64,000 nucleotides of DNA from Tetrastigma voinierianum. Lineage: Eukaryota; Streptophyta; Magnoliopsida; Vitales; Vitaceae. The stretch is from contig JAEQBH010003946.1 of NCBI GenBank assembly GCA_016808115.1, positions 116,745-180,744 on the forward strand. The letters run 5' to 3'. The notes beneath the pieces were generated by a model, which saw only the letters and a program-made list of their open reading frames with translations, had not been told where the DNA came from and did not search any database. Of this stretch, positions 45,545 through 57,568 are shown piece after piece. Both the position numbers and the translations under genes were made by a program. Every line of letters starts with the position of its first letter. Positions within the stretch are counted from its first letter, which is position 1.

Positions 45545-46740
45545 AATGGTATCACAACTTTTATATTTTTTTTTATTTTGGTACCTCAACTTTATTTTTG
45601 TTCAATTAAGTATCAAAAGTTTTTTATTTTTTATATTTTGATTGTATCCAGCTTTATTTTTTGTTCAATTAAATGTCTAGAAACTTTTTTTATTTTTCGA
45701 TTTTTTTGTCACCAGCGTTATTTTTGTTCGATAAAATATACAGCTTTTATTTTTCTATTTAGGTGTACGAACTTTATTTTATTACTTTAATTTTTGTTCA
45801 ATTAAGTATTTGGCGGCTAATCAAAGTGTATAAAGTTTTTATTTTTTATATTTTGGTGTATCAACTTTATTTTGTTCAATTAAATGTCCTAAACTTTTTT
45901 ATTTTTTATTTTTTGAGAAGAAAATGCCTTTGTTTTTGTTCAACAAATATGGCTTGCATTTTTCTATTTAGGTGTCTGAACTTTATTTTATTACTTTTAA
46001 TTTTTGTTCGATTAAGTGTTTAATGACTAATCAAAGTGTATTTGGATGAGAAAAAAATTATATGAAATAACAATTCTATCGTATAAAAATAATGAAATTA
46101 TAAATATTCACGGTGATCTTAAAACTTAATATCTGTTGTTACCAAAAGAAATTGATAAAATTTGACTACTATAGTTGAGATAAAAATTAAAATTTTCTTA
46201 AAAAAATAAAATATAACAAATTTAAAAATATTGAAATAATTAAAAATATTTAATTATTACCTTTTTTTTTCTAAGTATTATTTGAAAAATTATATATTAA
46301 TAATTAAAAATTAGATATTAATTTTTTTTTACAATAATTAAAATAATTTTTATGCAGTAATAAACATATAACAAAAACTTAGCTAATGTGGAAAATAATA
46401 ATATTATCATTTCACCTCATTAATAATGTTATTAAAATAATTTCATCATTTTTTATATGATAAGAATGTTATTTGGATGCAATTTTTCTTATTCAAATAT
46501 TCTAAAAAGCTTTTATTGGTCATGAAGCATTTGATTGAACAAAAATGAAAAATTCAAATATTTGATTGAATAAAAATAAAGTTGAGACTCGAAAATAGAA
46601 AAAAATAAAGTTGAACAATTAATTGAATAAAAATAGAATTTAAGATACCAAATAGAAAAAAATCATAAAGTTAGACACTTATTAAAAATAAAGTTTGGAC
46701 AATAAAACAAAAAAAAAAAAAGGAAAAATTGAGACACTAT
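45545..46740. mobile_element. Foldback-like inverted repeat element
   Basis: From 45,570 to 46,030 a T-rich unit recurs: AACTTTATTTTTGTTCAATTAAGT with variants, four to five times, with linking TTTTTATTTTTTATATTTTGGTG segments. From 46,510 to 46,730 the reverse complement appears two to four times (TTGATTGAACAAAAAT, AATAAAGTTGA). Multiple short direct subrepeats in inverted arms around an AT-rich middle (46,031-46,509) is the usual foldback or long-TIR transposon layout. It carries no coding sequence. Confidence 0.5.
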
Positions 46741-47411
46741 GATAAATAATAATAGCCTATTCATGATTATTTCCTTGGTCAATATAACTATTAAGAGCAA
46801 GGTACCATTACTTTTTTTTGGAATCAAATACAATTTACCTTTGAATTTAATAAAAACACATAACATTTATTTAGTTTATTAAAAGTATTTATGCTTCAAA
46901 GAAACGCCTAGAATAGAAAATAAAAGAATAATTTTTGTTTTCTAAATATTTACTTTATATAGAAAATTTTATTTATATTTGGATGTCGTAAAATTGGGAG
47001 AAAATAGAAAGAGAATAGAGAGGAAAAGAGCTCTGAGTCTATCTCAGTAGTAAAAGATTAAGATAGATATATAAGATAATCATGATTGAATCGCTATAAG
47101 AATATATCTTTAATATAACATGCAAAGTGAGTAAGTAAAAAAAAAAAAACAAGGAAAAATAAAAGAAAAAAACTTAACATAAATAAAATAGAGTTAAATT
47201 AGGATATTATTTTAACTTACTCTTTTTTCACTTTTAATCACTTATGCATACTATTACAAAGATTCCATCTAATTCTTTTGTGCGTCGATCTTATCCCTTT
47301 CTGACTTGAAGAGTCTAGCCTCAACAACATTTTTATTCTTATTTGAAACTCATTTATTTATTTTAATTCATCAATATAAAATTAAACAATTTAAAAATAT
47401 ACAAGTTTCTA

Positions 47412-47482
<71 letters not shown>

Positions 47483-47867
47483 GATTATAAATAAGTAATA
47501 AAAGATTTTTTAAAATAAGGGTGATCCAAAATTATCTTTAATCTATTTGAAATATTTTATAATATAATATGTATTAGTAAGCCCCTTATGGCTTGATTCA
47601 AATGGTAAAAAGGTAAAATATGTTTTCAATAGATCCCATATTTGAATCCAAATATAAAGTACTATAACATTGTTATGAAAAATAAGAAATAAGTAAGAAA
47701 AAAAACATAGGTGATAGAGTAATTTTTAAAAAATTTTAAAGATTTATGATTGTAGTGGAAAGATGTTTGATATAGAAATTTTTATACTTATCTCTTATGT
47801 CTATTTTGAATCAAATAAATTTCCCACATTATTATTATTTTTCTACCATATAAGAGTTTCTATAACT

Positions 47868-47871
<4 letters not shown>
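46741..47871. other. AT-rich spacer with (AT)n, no gene
   Basis: An (AT)n tract fills about 47,419-47,480. Nothing coding is seen. Confidence 0.55.
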
Positions 47872-47925
<54 letters not shown>

Positions 47926-47954
47926 ATATATAAATATTACTAAAAAACCATTTT

Positions 47955-48002
<48 letters not shown>

Positions 48003-48030
48003 ATATATAAATATTACTAAAACCATTTTT
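47872..48030. repeat. Tandem duplication of an (AT)n block with unique tail
   Basis: Two adjacent copies of a ~80-bp unit: (AT)n, then GATATATATAAATATTACTA and AAAACCATTTT. The first ends near 47,955, the second near 48,030. They lie 0.4 kb upstream of the receptor-kinase start codon. Confidence 0.8.
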
Positions 48031-48220
48031 TTTTCTTTTTTTGTTTTGTGAAAATTACTAAAGCCTGTTTAGGTGGACTAATGCTTTCACTAGTTGCAAC
48101 ACTCCCTCTCAATTTTAACCCTGCACTAACACTTTCACTTCACACATTGGGTCGTACAATTTTCAAAAATTCATTATATCTATGGCTATTTCTGATCTGC
48201 CCTCTCTGCCTTCCTTCTTC

Positions 48221-48409
48221 CTCTCTCTTTCTCTTTCTCTTTCTCTTTCTCTTTCTCTCTCTCACAGGATAAAAGTGCTTTCCTGGCTTCCCTCTTCTTC
48301 CCTCTACTAAAGAAAGAAGATATCTTCAAATTAAGCTCTCCAAAAAAGGAAGAAGCTCCTTAAATAAAGAGAAGGGGGCCACACCACCTCTCTCTCTCTC
48401 TCTCTCTCT
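48221..48409 (+). promoter_or_regulatory. CT-rich leader of the receptor-kinase gene
   Basis: A (TTTCTC)n run at about 48,221-48,262 and a (CT)n run at about 48,388-48,409 lie just before the ATG at 48,423. Pyrimidine-rich tracts are common in plant core promoters and 5' UTRs. A TATA-like TTATATCTA is at about 48,174. The exact transcription start is not deducible. Confidence 0.4.
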
Positions 48410-48422
48410 TCATACAGGAGAC

Positions 48423-51400
48423 ATGAGTCTTCTTCTTCTTCTCCTACTTCCCATCTGGGTCTTCATTCCTGCGTTGTTCTCGCTTCCAGTTCATGCCAGG
48501 CTTGACCCTTCTGTTTCCACCGTTTATGACCCTCTTCTTCCTTCTCACTTCCCTCCCATTTCTCAAATTTCTGCACAATTGGAAGCTGCTTCTCCAGGTA
48601 TTCACTCAGCTATTCACTCTATGTCTCGCATTGACTGCTTCTTTTCTCGGTTTCAGTATTTGATGGTCTTCGTTTTTTGCACTTCTTTTCACCATTTCCA
48701 AAAATGGGTCATGGGTAATGGGTCTCGGGTTTGTTTTTTTTTATAACTCGGACACAAATTTTGAAACCCCAAATGCATTAAGTGTGGGTATGTTGCAGAG
48801 CTTTGGCAGTTTACAGGATGTAAATCATTGTTTTGTTGCTGAGAAATGTGGTAACAGAAAAAAGAAACAACTAATTGGGATTTAGTTCCTCATCGTGGGT
48901 GATGGATTTTCTTGCTTTGTTTATTATTTGTTTGAAGAGCTAGTGGGTTTGTCTTTTTGCGAGATTCGAGTTCAAACTTGCAACCTTGACTGCATTGGAT
49001 AGATGAACGCTTTCCAGATTTGTTAATTTTAGTGGGAAAATATGTTTGTTCTTTTCAAATTTTGAGTCTGCTTTGTTTGGTTGAAGAATGCAGGAAAAGA
49101 AGAGAAACCTTTTTGAAACTTGGTTTTACATTGTGGGAAAATATCTTTCTAGCTCCATCCATCTTTTCCATATTACTTTATTTATAAATTCAAACAAGAA
49201 TCTTGGAGCCCCACTTCCTAAATAATCGATATATTTCTATTCCTTTTTTGTGTTACTGGTACTATGCATTTACAATTTACAAATTAAGTTTATGATTGGA
49301 TTCTTGCTGAAAATTTTGAAAGAGAATCAAAACCACAACTTTACGTTGAATTTTCTGGGGACTAAGAAAACAAAAAAAAGCGCGCCTAGTTGCTTCGATG
49401 AAGCTATCTAGCTTCGTTGAGTTGATTTTGTTCTATAATAATCCAAAGTAATGTGAAACACGAGGTTCATCTTTTTCTTTTCTTTTCTTTTCCTGTCTTC
49501 TCATAAATAGAAAAGAAGATTGCTCCTTTTATTTTTGGTGTCAAATCAAATTTCCGAGTCTTTTTATTAGATCAATGCTTGCTTTATATGTCTGGTGATT
49601 GATAATATCATCCAGTTGATTAGGGTTTGAATGCCTGAGACAAATTAGCTATACAAATCTATCATATTGCCTTAGTTCTTAATGCATTGAACAACATGAA
49701 ATTTTGTTTAAATCCATTTGTGTCACTGCCTATTTACTAGATTTTTTGCAGAGATGAAACTTGTGAACTCACTAACATAAAATTTTATTTGACCCTTCTT
49801 TCGGCTTTGAATAATTTTTTCTCTAGTTTCTTCAACCTGGATACTTTTCTTAGTCACTCCTTTGTAATTTCTACTGATACCAGGAATGCCAGAGATTAGA
49901 GTAGTAGTGCACCATCAGGATGTGAACAAGAGAATCCTTATAGCACTTATTGTTGCTTCCACGCTTCTTGTTGGAATTTTTCTGTTTCTATCTTGTTTCT
50001 GGATCCAGAGGCAAAGAAATTTGAAGAATTCGGGTCGAAAAAGGCAGCAAAGCTTGGGTATTTTCTGTTTCCAAGCTTTTCATATTTTTCATTTTTGTGG
50101 AGTTACAGTGTTTATACCCCTTTTTCTAATTCTTTTCCTTTTTTTCATCTTTTGTGTTGAAATCTGAAGAGTCTGCCAAAGGTCTCTCATTAGGTCCAAT
50201 CTTGGGTAAATTCAATTCCTTAAGGGCCAATGGTAAGAAGGATTCAGTAACTGTGATTGAATATCACCTGCTAGTAGCTGCAACCAACAATTTCAGTGAA
50301 AGTAATGTCTTGGGGGAGGGTGGTTCTGGTCGGGTTTATAAAGCTCGTTTTAATGAGAACTTCTTTGCGGCTGTGAAGAGACTAGATCGTGGTGGGCAAG
50401 ATGGTGAAAGAGAATTTGAGGCAATTTTTACTAGAGTTCTCCTTGGTTTTTGAATGGCTTGTTTTTAATTTCCTTTTGATATAGGATTGGTTTTCAATTT
50501 ATTGATTGGAATTGCAGAATGAGGTTGCTTGGTTGAGTAAAATTCAGCATCAGAATATGGTTTCCCTTTTGGGCTGCTGCATCCATGGTGAAACTCGGTT
50601 TCTTGTTTATGAAATGATGCAGAATGGGTCTTTGGAAGCCCAATTACATGGTAAAATTCCTAACTATTCTCCATTTAAAGCGGAAGAATGATAAGATGAT
50701 TGAAAAATGAAATTTATTCTCTGTTCATCTTAATTATTCTTGTGATTTTATTTTAGGACCTACTCATGGATCAAGCTTTAACTTGGCATCTCGAATGAAA
50801 ATTGCTGTTGATGTTGCAAGGTAAGTCCGTAATAAGGTCTCTTCTTCTCTTGTATAAACATAAATACCGTCACCATGATTGATGTTCCACAGAGGATTAG
50901 AGTATCTTCATGAGCACTGCAACCCTCATAATGATCCATAGGGTGAAATCATCAATGTACTTTTGGATTCCGACTTCAATGCCAAGAGTATGTTCTATAT
51001 ATGATTCATAGAATCTGGTGTGTATCCAAGAATTGCAGTTCATGCATGTATGTGAGCATGAGCATGTGTGCTGTTCTCTTAGGGTGGGTCCATCCATTTC
51101 TAATGATTTTTTGTGTCTGATTCAGCTTTCTGATTTTGGCCTTGCCATAACTTCTGGGACCCAAAATAAGAACAATTTAAAGCTTTCAGGGACGGTGGGC
51201 TATGTGGCCCCGGAATATCTCTTAGATGGTATGCCTAAGCTCTTTCTCTTAATCTCTGCTACAAGTATCTGAGTCTCTTTTTTATTTTTATTTTTATTTT
51301 TAATCAGAGAAGCACAAGCATATGATAAATGCAGGCTGGCTTCATCTTTTTATTTCTTGCAATATATTTCACTTATTATCTGCTCATTTGTTCTTTATGT

Positions 51401-52803
51401 GAACCCTCTGAGCTTCTGTCATGTGCTGGAACAGTCCCTTTTCTGATCGTCCAGTCTCTCTTGTACATTTACCCGAAAATTGGGCAGCAAATGCCATTAT
51501 GACTTTATGATACTTTCCAACACAGCGATACATTTATTGCTAGTGTGGTAAACTTAAAACTGTTGTCACAAAATTCTCCAATTTTGAATAATTGTGGAAG
51601 TAATCTGTGTGTAATCTGTGATATATAACCAGCACTGTTCATGAATGCTCAGATAATTTCAGAAACGTAATTTCAAGAATCTCAGGTTTTTCAGAGTTTA
51701 TCCTAAATGAGGTTATGTCCTTTTCACGTAGACAGGTCTGCCTTCTCTATAAGCTAAATATTTTTTCTATCAAAGTCTTTGTTATTCACTGACTTTCTTT
51801 ACCTTTTTTTGTCATCTTCTTTAATTAATTTCCAGAACTTGACTCAATTTTGACAACAGCACATCAGAGTGGGCAGATCTGAACTTATCTCCATATACAA
51901 TTGTTTGTACAAAAAATAAAAAACAAAACAAAACATAGATACTGCGTATGCAGTCAAGTAACAATACCATCCAGAAAACCTTTTAGTTTGCTGTTGAAAT
52001 CAGGGAATCCTATGACATTTTGATATAGAATGTACTCCAGCCTGTTGTCTTGGAAAATGGTCTCTGGTGTAAAAATAAAGGCGGCCATCGAAACTTATTT
52101 ATAAGCAAATATTGATCTTGTGCTGCACAGGTGATGATGGTATCATCTTTGTTAGAAGCATATTCTGGATCTAAATCTCTGATGCAATGGAGCTCAATTT
52201 TTACTGAAAGGATTTTACGACTTAATTTTTTTTTTTCAGGAAAATTAACTGATAAAAGTGATGTTTACGCTTTTGGAGTTGTCCTTTTGGAGCTTCTGAT
52301 GGGAAGAAAACCAGTGGAGAAGACAGCATCAGCTGAATGCCAATCTATTGTCACATGGGCAAGTTTTCTTTCAACCCCTTCCTAACCAGCCATCTTTTGA
52401 GGAAATTTATTAGATCTTGAGTACTTGGAACTGATAATTCAACATACCATTCTTAAAATGCAGGCTATGCCTCAGCTCACTGACAGATCAAAGCTTCCAA
52501 ACATTGTGGATCCGTTATCAGAGATACAATGGATATGAAGCACTTATATCAAGTTTGTTGAACATAGCACATTTAAATACATTGTGAATTTTCTCTTTTA
52601 GTTGCTGAATCGAACTTTGAAATTGCTACTATGTTCAGGTAGCTGCAGTAGCAGTACTGTGTGTTCAACCAGAGCCAAGTTACAGACCATTGATAACAGA
52701 TGTATTGCACTCCCTTATCCCTCTTTTACCTGTTGAGCTTGGAGGATCACTAAGAATGACTGAACCTTTGCCCCCAGTCCGCGCCGAGCCTTCTTCTCAT
52801 TGA
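48423..52803 (+). CDS. Receptor-like protein kinase (At1g80640/At2g25220-type), ten exons, disrupted in this sequence
   Basis: Exons deduced from conserved protein sequence: 48,423-48,597; 49,884-50,057; 50,170-50,420; 50,518-50,650; 50,757-50,820; 50,893-50,986/7; 51,126-51,228; 52,240-52,358; 52,464-52,552; 52,639-52,803. A leucine-rich signal peptide is followed by a short extracellular part, one membrane span (ILIALIVASTLLVGIFLFLS) and a cytoplasmic kinase: glycine loop GEGGSG, lysine in AAVKRL, helix-C ENEVAWLSK, DFG in LSDFGLA, VAPEYL. It should be a plasma-membrane Ser/Thr kinase. Faults: exon 5 has offsetting indels altering the usual LTWHLR; exon 6 has a TAG where HRD should be, and its donor carries an extra A; exon 9 lacks one base after GTGGATCCG. 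Exons 3 and 8 need GC donors. Either a recent pseudogene or a good gene with assembly indels. Confidence 0.85.
50421..50517 (+). other. GC-AG intron (intron 3 of the receptor kinase)
   Basis: Exon 3 must end at GAATTTGAG and exon 4 must start AATGAGGTT to give the family motif REFENEV. The intron therefore begins GCAATT and ends TTGCAG. No GT donor nearby preserves the motif. Confidence 0.7.
52359..52463 (+). other. GC-AG intron (intron 8 of the receptor kinase)
   Basis: The protein requires IVTW followed by AMPQLTDRSKLP. The splice falls after TGG, and the intron starts GCAAGT, the textbook GC-donor consensus, and ends GCAG. The GT two bases further on would break the frame. Confidence 0.8.
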
Positions 52804-53281
52804 TTAATTACATATAGAGACTTGCTGCATACAGTGAGAAGGTGCACCTTGTGTGTTGATCTCCATTGTCCAAAAGCCGCCCCGAGCCATCAAAGCTATA
52901 TTTTTGCTAGTGTTTTTCTGTTGTTACTTCTCTGATGATCTTTTTCTTCCATACCTCAACCCAGAGAAGTAATGGCATGAGAGGATGGATTACAGTTGTA
53001 AATGGACTATGATTGTTTCATAGTATTTATTCTAAAACCTGAGTTTTTGGGTTATTTGGACAGGGATTTTCCTGGAGATGATTTAGTAAGTAGTCCTATG
53101 AGAAAAGCATGGAGGGTGATAACTTTTTGAAGCATTGTAGGAAACTGATTGCTGTGCTTATCGGCATTCCTCATTTGAGCCATTTGCCTACAGGTGCATT
53201 TACATTCATTGGATTTGTAGCCTATAATCAAATCTTGCTACGTCCAATGTGAATATAGTTTATTAACTTGGTTTGATTTTT
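52804..53281. other. 3' flank of the receptor kinase, no further gene
   Basis: Probable 3' UTR and spacer. Nothing else is recognised. Confidence 0.5.
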
Positions 53282-54020
53282 TGTTGGAAGGTATTGACCA
53301 GAGAGTTCTAGAAGCTCTTGTGTGTGTGTCAGTTCAGAAAATCATTTCTATTATGAGCGTGTTGAGCACACTTGTAAAAAACTTCTTTCATATATACGTA
53401 GTCTACGTTTGAATTAAATTCTCCCCATTCTGTCACAAAGTTCAATATGGTATCAGAGCAGTGAAAAGCCTTCAATGGCGATATCGCCATCTTCTCCTTC
53501 GTGGGCAACACCCATTCCTTCTTCTGCAAGTCTTCCCATGCATGGTGATACCAGCTACGTTAACACTCTAAACATCCGGTAGATCGATCAAACTATGCAT
53601 TTGGTGATCTCAGGTCTTGCCTTCGATAAGAGCCACATGACCTTGGGGATTTTTACTTGGCGCACGTAAGCCTCCTGAGTTTCTTCTGATTCCTCCAAAT
53701 TCTGCAAATTCTTCTTGTAATCTGATTGTCTCACCCCTGGATCAGCTGGATCAGTTTCTAATGAAACTGGTTGCTGTCCTCTGTATCTGAACAAATGCTT
53801 GTATGTGGTTCACTGCCAAGACGTCACCCAGAAATCTGAATGTTTTGATCAATTATTTTCAACAGATCAAAGCACGCATCCTTCAGTTGAGATTTTCATT
53901 GCAAACTACACAGAAAAGTTGCTGATTCTGTGGAAAGTACATCTATAAACAGCAATAATGGTCTGTATCAGCTCCATTTACACACCATTCCAGTTGCTCT
54001 GCTTCACCAGACTGGTCCCT
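53282..54020 (+). mobile_element. Truncated Ty1/copia fragment
   Basis: A short LTR (53,282-53,444; TGTTGGAAGG to AAAGTTCA) is followed by TGGTATCAGAGC at 53,448-53,459 and a gag-like start at 53,474 reading MAISPSSPSWATPIPSSASL. Stops follow at once. At 53,945-54,015 a frame reads SNNGLYQLHLHTIPV, as in the pre-integrase region of copia polyproteins, so gag and protease are largely deleted or scrambled between them. No right LTR is seen before 54,800. Confidence 0.6.
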
Positions 54021-54846
54021 TAATATGAATTTAGTTATTGCTTGGTTTGATTTCGAACGCTATTTTAAAAATAAAACTTTATGGTATATATATATATATA
54101 TATATATATATGGAAAAGTAGATAATAGAGATAATTTGAAATGCGAAAATAGGTCAGTCCAATTTGTTAAATTTTATTCGATTAAACTTTCCAACCCCTT
54201 GGCTGAGATTAAATGGGCAAAAATACTTCTCAAAGTTGTTAAAAATAGTATTCTTCAAATACAAAATAAGGCAATAAACAGAAATAACAAATTGTGTTTT
54301 ATCCTTCAAAGAGTGATAAATTAGATTTAATTATTTTGCATATCTTTATTTGATTTTTATAAATATTAAAATTTAAATATACAAGGTGTAAATAATTATA
54401 CGTGGATGAGTCAAGATAGTGATTATATATATAGAAAAGGCTCCCTTCCAAGAGACTCAGCAGATTGAATTAATCCAATGAAGCAAACAAAATAAAAACC
54501 AAAAACCAAGAATACATATTGAAGATTGAATAATTTTCTCTTTGTCCAAGGAAATTGAAACTTGTAGAAATTACATCCAAAACACACATTTCCTCAGCTT
54601 CATCGATATCCTTACTTTCTCTCCCACCCAAACATCATTTCCCTCCCCAAGATAAAAGGAAACACAGAAAAGCCAAATGAAATCTAATTTCAAGTCCGTC
54701 TCCCAACAATCGACGGCGCAGCGGGAGTCGAGAGGCATCGCTAGCCTGAGAGTCGGTCTTGTATCCAAACTAAGTTCCAATGGTGCTTAGTCTAAGGAAG
54801 ATTAGGGTTTGTAGTGGTTCGCCGTTGGTAGTTCCGGTCAAAGTGG
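54021..54846. other. AT-rich spacer, no gene
   Basis: Contains an (AT)n run at about 54,085-54,111. The DNA between about 54,480 and 54,846 may be the degraded 5' flank of the F-box pseudogene that follows. Confidence 0.45.
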
Positions 54847-55330
54847 ATGGGCCAATCAGCTTCTACTTCTGCGATATCATCTGGATCTAGTCGTCGAGGT
54901 TGCAATCATCATCATCGGTCGGAAGCAAATCAATGGTTACAAATATCTTCGATGTAGACCGAAAAACACTCGGATTTCAGCAGATCAATGAGAAGTTTGA
55001 CTACACCTCGATTGCCGGACGAATGCTTGACCTGCATTTTCGGTCGCTTGGATCTGGTGATCGCAAACAATAACTCACTCGTTTGCTGGCGATTGCTGCA
55101 GTTGAGGTCAGACCGTCGCCAGACTTTCTCTCAATACCAACGTCGATCTACTCACCGTCGTTCCTTCTTTGTTCTCTAGGTTAGAGGCGGTGACGAAACT
55201 CGCTCTCAAATGTGATCGTGGTTGTAGATCTGTTACCATCGACGACGATACTCTTATCCTCATTTCTCTTCGGTGCAGGAATATGACTCGTCTCAAACTT
55301 CTGTGCTTCCCGCGAATTTTTTGAAGGGGA
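54847..55330 (+). pseudogene. F-box protein pseudogene, VFB/SKIP2-like, truncated
   Basis: An ATG at 54,847 gives MGQSASTSAISSGSSRRG, the start of the plant VFB (VIER F-BOX) / SKIP2 F-box proteins, which are adaptors of SCF ubiquitin ligases. A stop follows. A new frame reads RLPDECLTCIF, the F-box start, then slips: a different frame carries RSLGSGDRK, and another LVCWR. Further on, VVPSLFSRLEAVTKLALKCD and LILISLRCRNMTRLKL match the linker and first leucine-rich repeats. Homology stops near 55,330, so most LRRs are gone. No introns appear, consistent with the normally intronless family. Several frameshifts make it inactive. Confidence 0.75.
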
Positions 55331-55645
55331 GACGGTTTGAAGAAGAGTGCCAAACAGTGCACCGACAAGGAATTTGGTTTGAAGGAGATAGGGTGTCTAG
55401 GGTTTTCATTGCAAAAAACTAGAGCTAGGCAAAAAAAATTTGTTTTTATATATAATTATTTAAAAAAAGGACAATCGGGTTGGCCCGACCTGAACCCGAA
55501 TGTGCTATGAGCTTATTCAGGGTCGAGCAAATAGGTTTGGGTTCAAATTGAGCCACCATTTTTCAGCCCATCCCTCAAAAAATGTGGGCCATCCCACTTT
55601 GAACCATTGAACTTGGTCCATATTCTCATCTCTAAGGAAAAGCAG
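55331..55645. other. Spacer, no gene
   Basis: Low-complexity A-runs around 55,424-55,470, then a mixed block. Nothing recognised. Confidence 0.4.
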
Positions 55646-56529
55646 GTTTATATACACTCATAGAAGTATTATTGCTCATAAATGATGAACAAAGACTTTT
55701 AGGGTGGTCAGTACCATGAAAAAGTAATTGCTCTTTGGTTAAAGTTTCAAACTTGAAAAAAACCTAAATTGCCACTATTTATGTCTTCCACGTCATCTAC
55801 ACGCAAAAAAGAAAGAAAAGTTAGAGCTACAAACCTTTGAACTTCTGAATATCCGAACACTTCATCTTCATTGTCGAACATCCAAACCGTTGAACACTTT
55901 GTTTTCCCCTTTGATCTTCTCACCCATCATCTTCTCCATTTAATATTCTTCTTTCATCTTTCATTCATTTTGGTTTTCAGAGGACATTTTGTGCATTTCG
56001 CCTATACCAAAAGCTAGGGCATTTGGCATTTGGAAAGTTTATCCTTCAATCTTTGACATTCAAGGAGGAAAGGAGGTACGTGCTAGATCTTTCTAAACTC
56101 TGGGGTCTTACTGTATTGCTTCGATAAATGGGTCATATGATTTATTCAGATAGGTTTGTTTGAAAGATCTTTTGTAAAGTGTTTCTCTAATCCTTAGTGC
56201 ATCTTCTTTGGGCAATGGTCATTTTGGTTTTGGTAGAGATAGATGCAAATTTCCATATTTTATGTATGTTGTTATGCAAAAATTACTTCTTTTTGACCTT
56301 CGGGAATGTTATCTTGTTAAAATTTTTACAATTTTCTTTAGGTAATGATTGTTTTTTTGTACAGTTCAGTTCTTCCTTGTATAATCCCTGTATATATCTT
56401 GGGTGCATCTCGACTCTTTTCTGTTTGCTCTTAATATACAGTCTAATCTTGACTTATCACAAAAAAATAAATGTGGAAATGAAAAATGAAGAGATTTATG
56501 GAGCTACTACCATAGCTTATATTCTATAA

Positions 56530-57000
56530 CCTGTTGGATCACATTCTGTAACTTTTATATTTAATACCATAATAATGTTTTATGTACTCTTTATAATTGT
56601 AATATTTACTACCACCAATATATTGGATAAACTACGTAATTGATATGCCTACCATAATATGTTTGATCTTCTCATAAATGGCGTAATATTTACTACCATA
56701 ATATATTGGATCTCTCTTAGTAGTATTATATTTATTACCATAATATGTTCGACCTACTACCGTAACTGTATTTACTACCATAATATATTGGATCTACTAC
56801 CGTAACTGACATATTTACTATCATAATTCAATTGGTTTGTGTGCTTTTTTTTTTTACTAGACACTGTTCATATATGTTTAAAAATTTGTAATTGGCATAG
56901 AGTTATGAATATACTAACATAACTATCTTAAATGACTTAACAATGGGTTCAATCTACTATTGCCAAATGTCTTATCTACTATCATAATAGGTTGGATGTT
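56530..57000. repeat. Imperfect repeats with TACTACCATAATATATTGGATCT in the left inverted arm
   Basis: The phrase TTTACTACCATAATATATTGG and shortened forms such as CTACTACCGTAACTG recur six to eight times with spacing of about 35-50 bp. Confidence 0.6.
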
Positions 57001-57189
57001 GGTGATAAATTATGGAAAAACTTATTCATGATATAGTTAAGAATCTAAATCATAGGGCGATATGTTCAATAGCAGTTGAATATGTAACAACGAGTCTTCA
57101 AATTGAAGAATTTGGTGAACAATTTTTTTAGATTTGAAGAAAGATGACAAATAAAATATTCTATTATGTCTGTGAAAGTGGCGAATTGA

Positions 57190-57470
57190 TGTGGGAGTAC
57201 AAATGGGTTATTTAGATATAAGGGTGGTCAGGTAATCACATTGTATGTGAATGTGCAAATTTCATATACCAAATTTGTCTCAAAATTTTGTGGTAAGTTT
57301 AATGTTAACCCAAATTAAGTGAAAATGCACTACACATGTAAATTTGATCCTTTAATGAAGATATTGTAAACAATGATAAAGAAGCTGGCAAAAAATATTT
57401 AGATTCAATGACCGTGTTGTATCGCACATTACTTGTCTTGGGCCTCGAATTACCACTGGTTGGTGTAACC
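57190..57470 (+). pseudogene. MULE transposase N-terminal-region remnant
   Basis: A frame reads SYTKFVSKFCGKFNVNPN, then after a stop VKMHYTCKFDP, and further on IFRFND. The order 'short helix, K-L-x-x-x-x-P-x-x-V-x-L-x-Y, then F-R-F-N-D' resembles the N-terminal domain in front of MULE transposases in plants. Assignment is by pattern memory only. The catalytic domain and SWIM zinc finger were not found. Confidence 0.4.
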
Positions 57471-57568
57471 CCATTTACAAGGTATACTAAATTTAATTAA
57501 CAATTGTTACGAATATATCGCACATGATAAACCTGACAGTTGAACAATGATTAAAGTTTTCCCATGTC

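Noticed and set aside
45404..46023. Phe/Tyr/Leu-rich frames of 86-128 codons
   Set aside because: Translation of T-rich foldback subrepeats.
51018..51272. 84-codon frame starting before exon 7 of the receptor kinase
   Set aside because: Its first part is intron 6; only 51,126-51,228 is exon by homology and splice sites.
53588..53794. 68-codon minus-strand frame containing ETDPADPGVRQSDY
   Set aside because: Lies inside a copia fragment whose LTR, primer site and protein islands are all on the plus strand; likely antisense chance, though the composition is not typical of noise.
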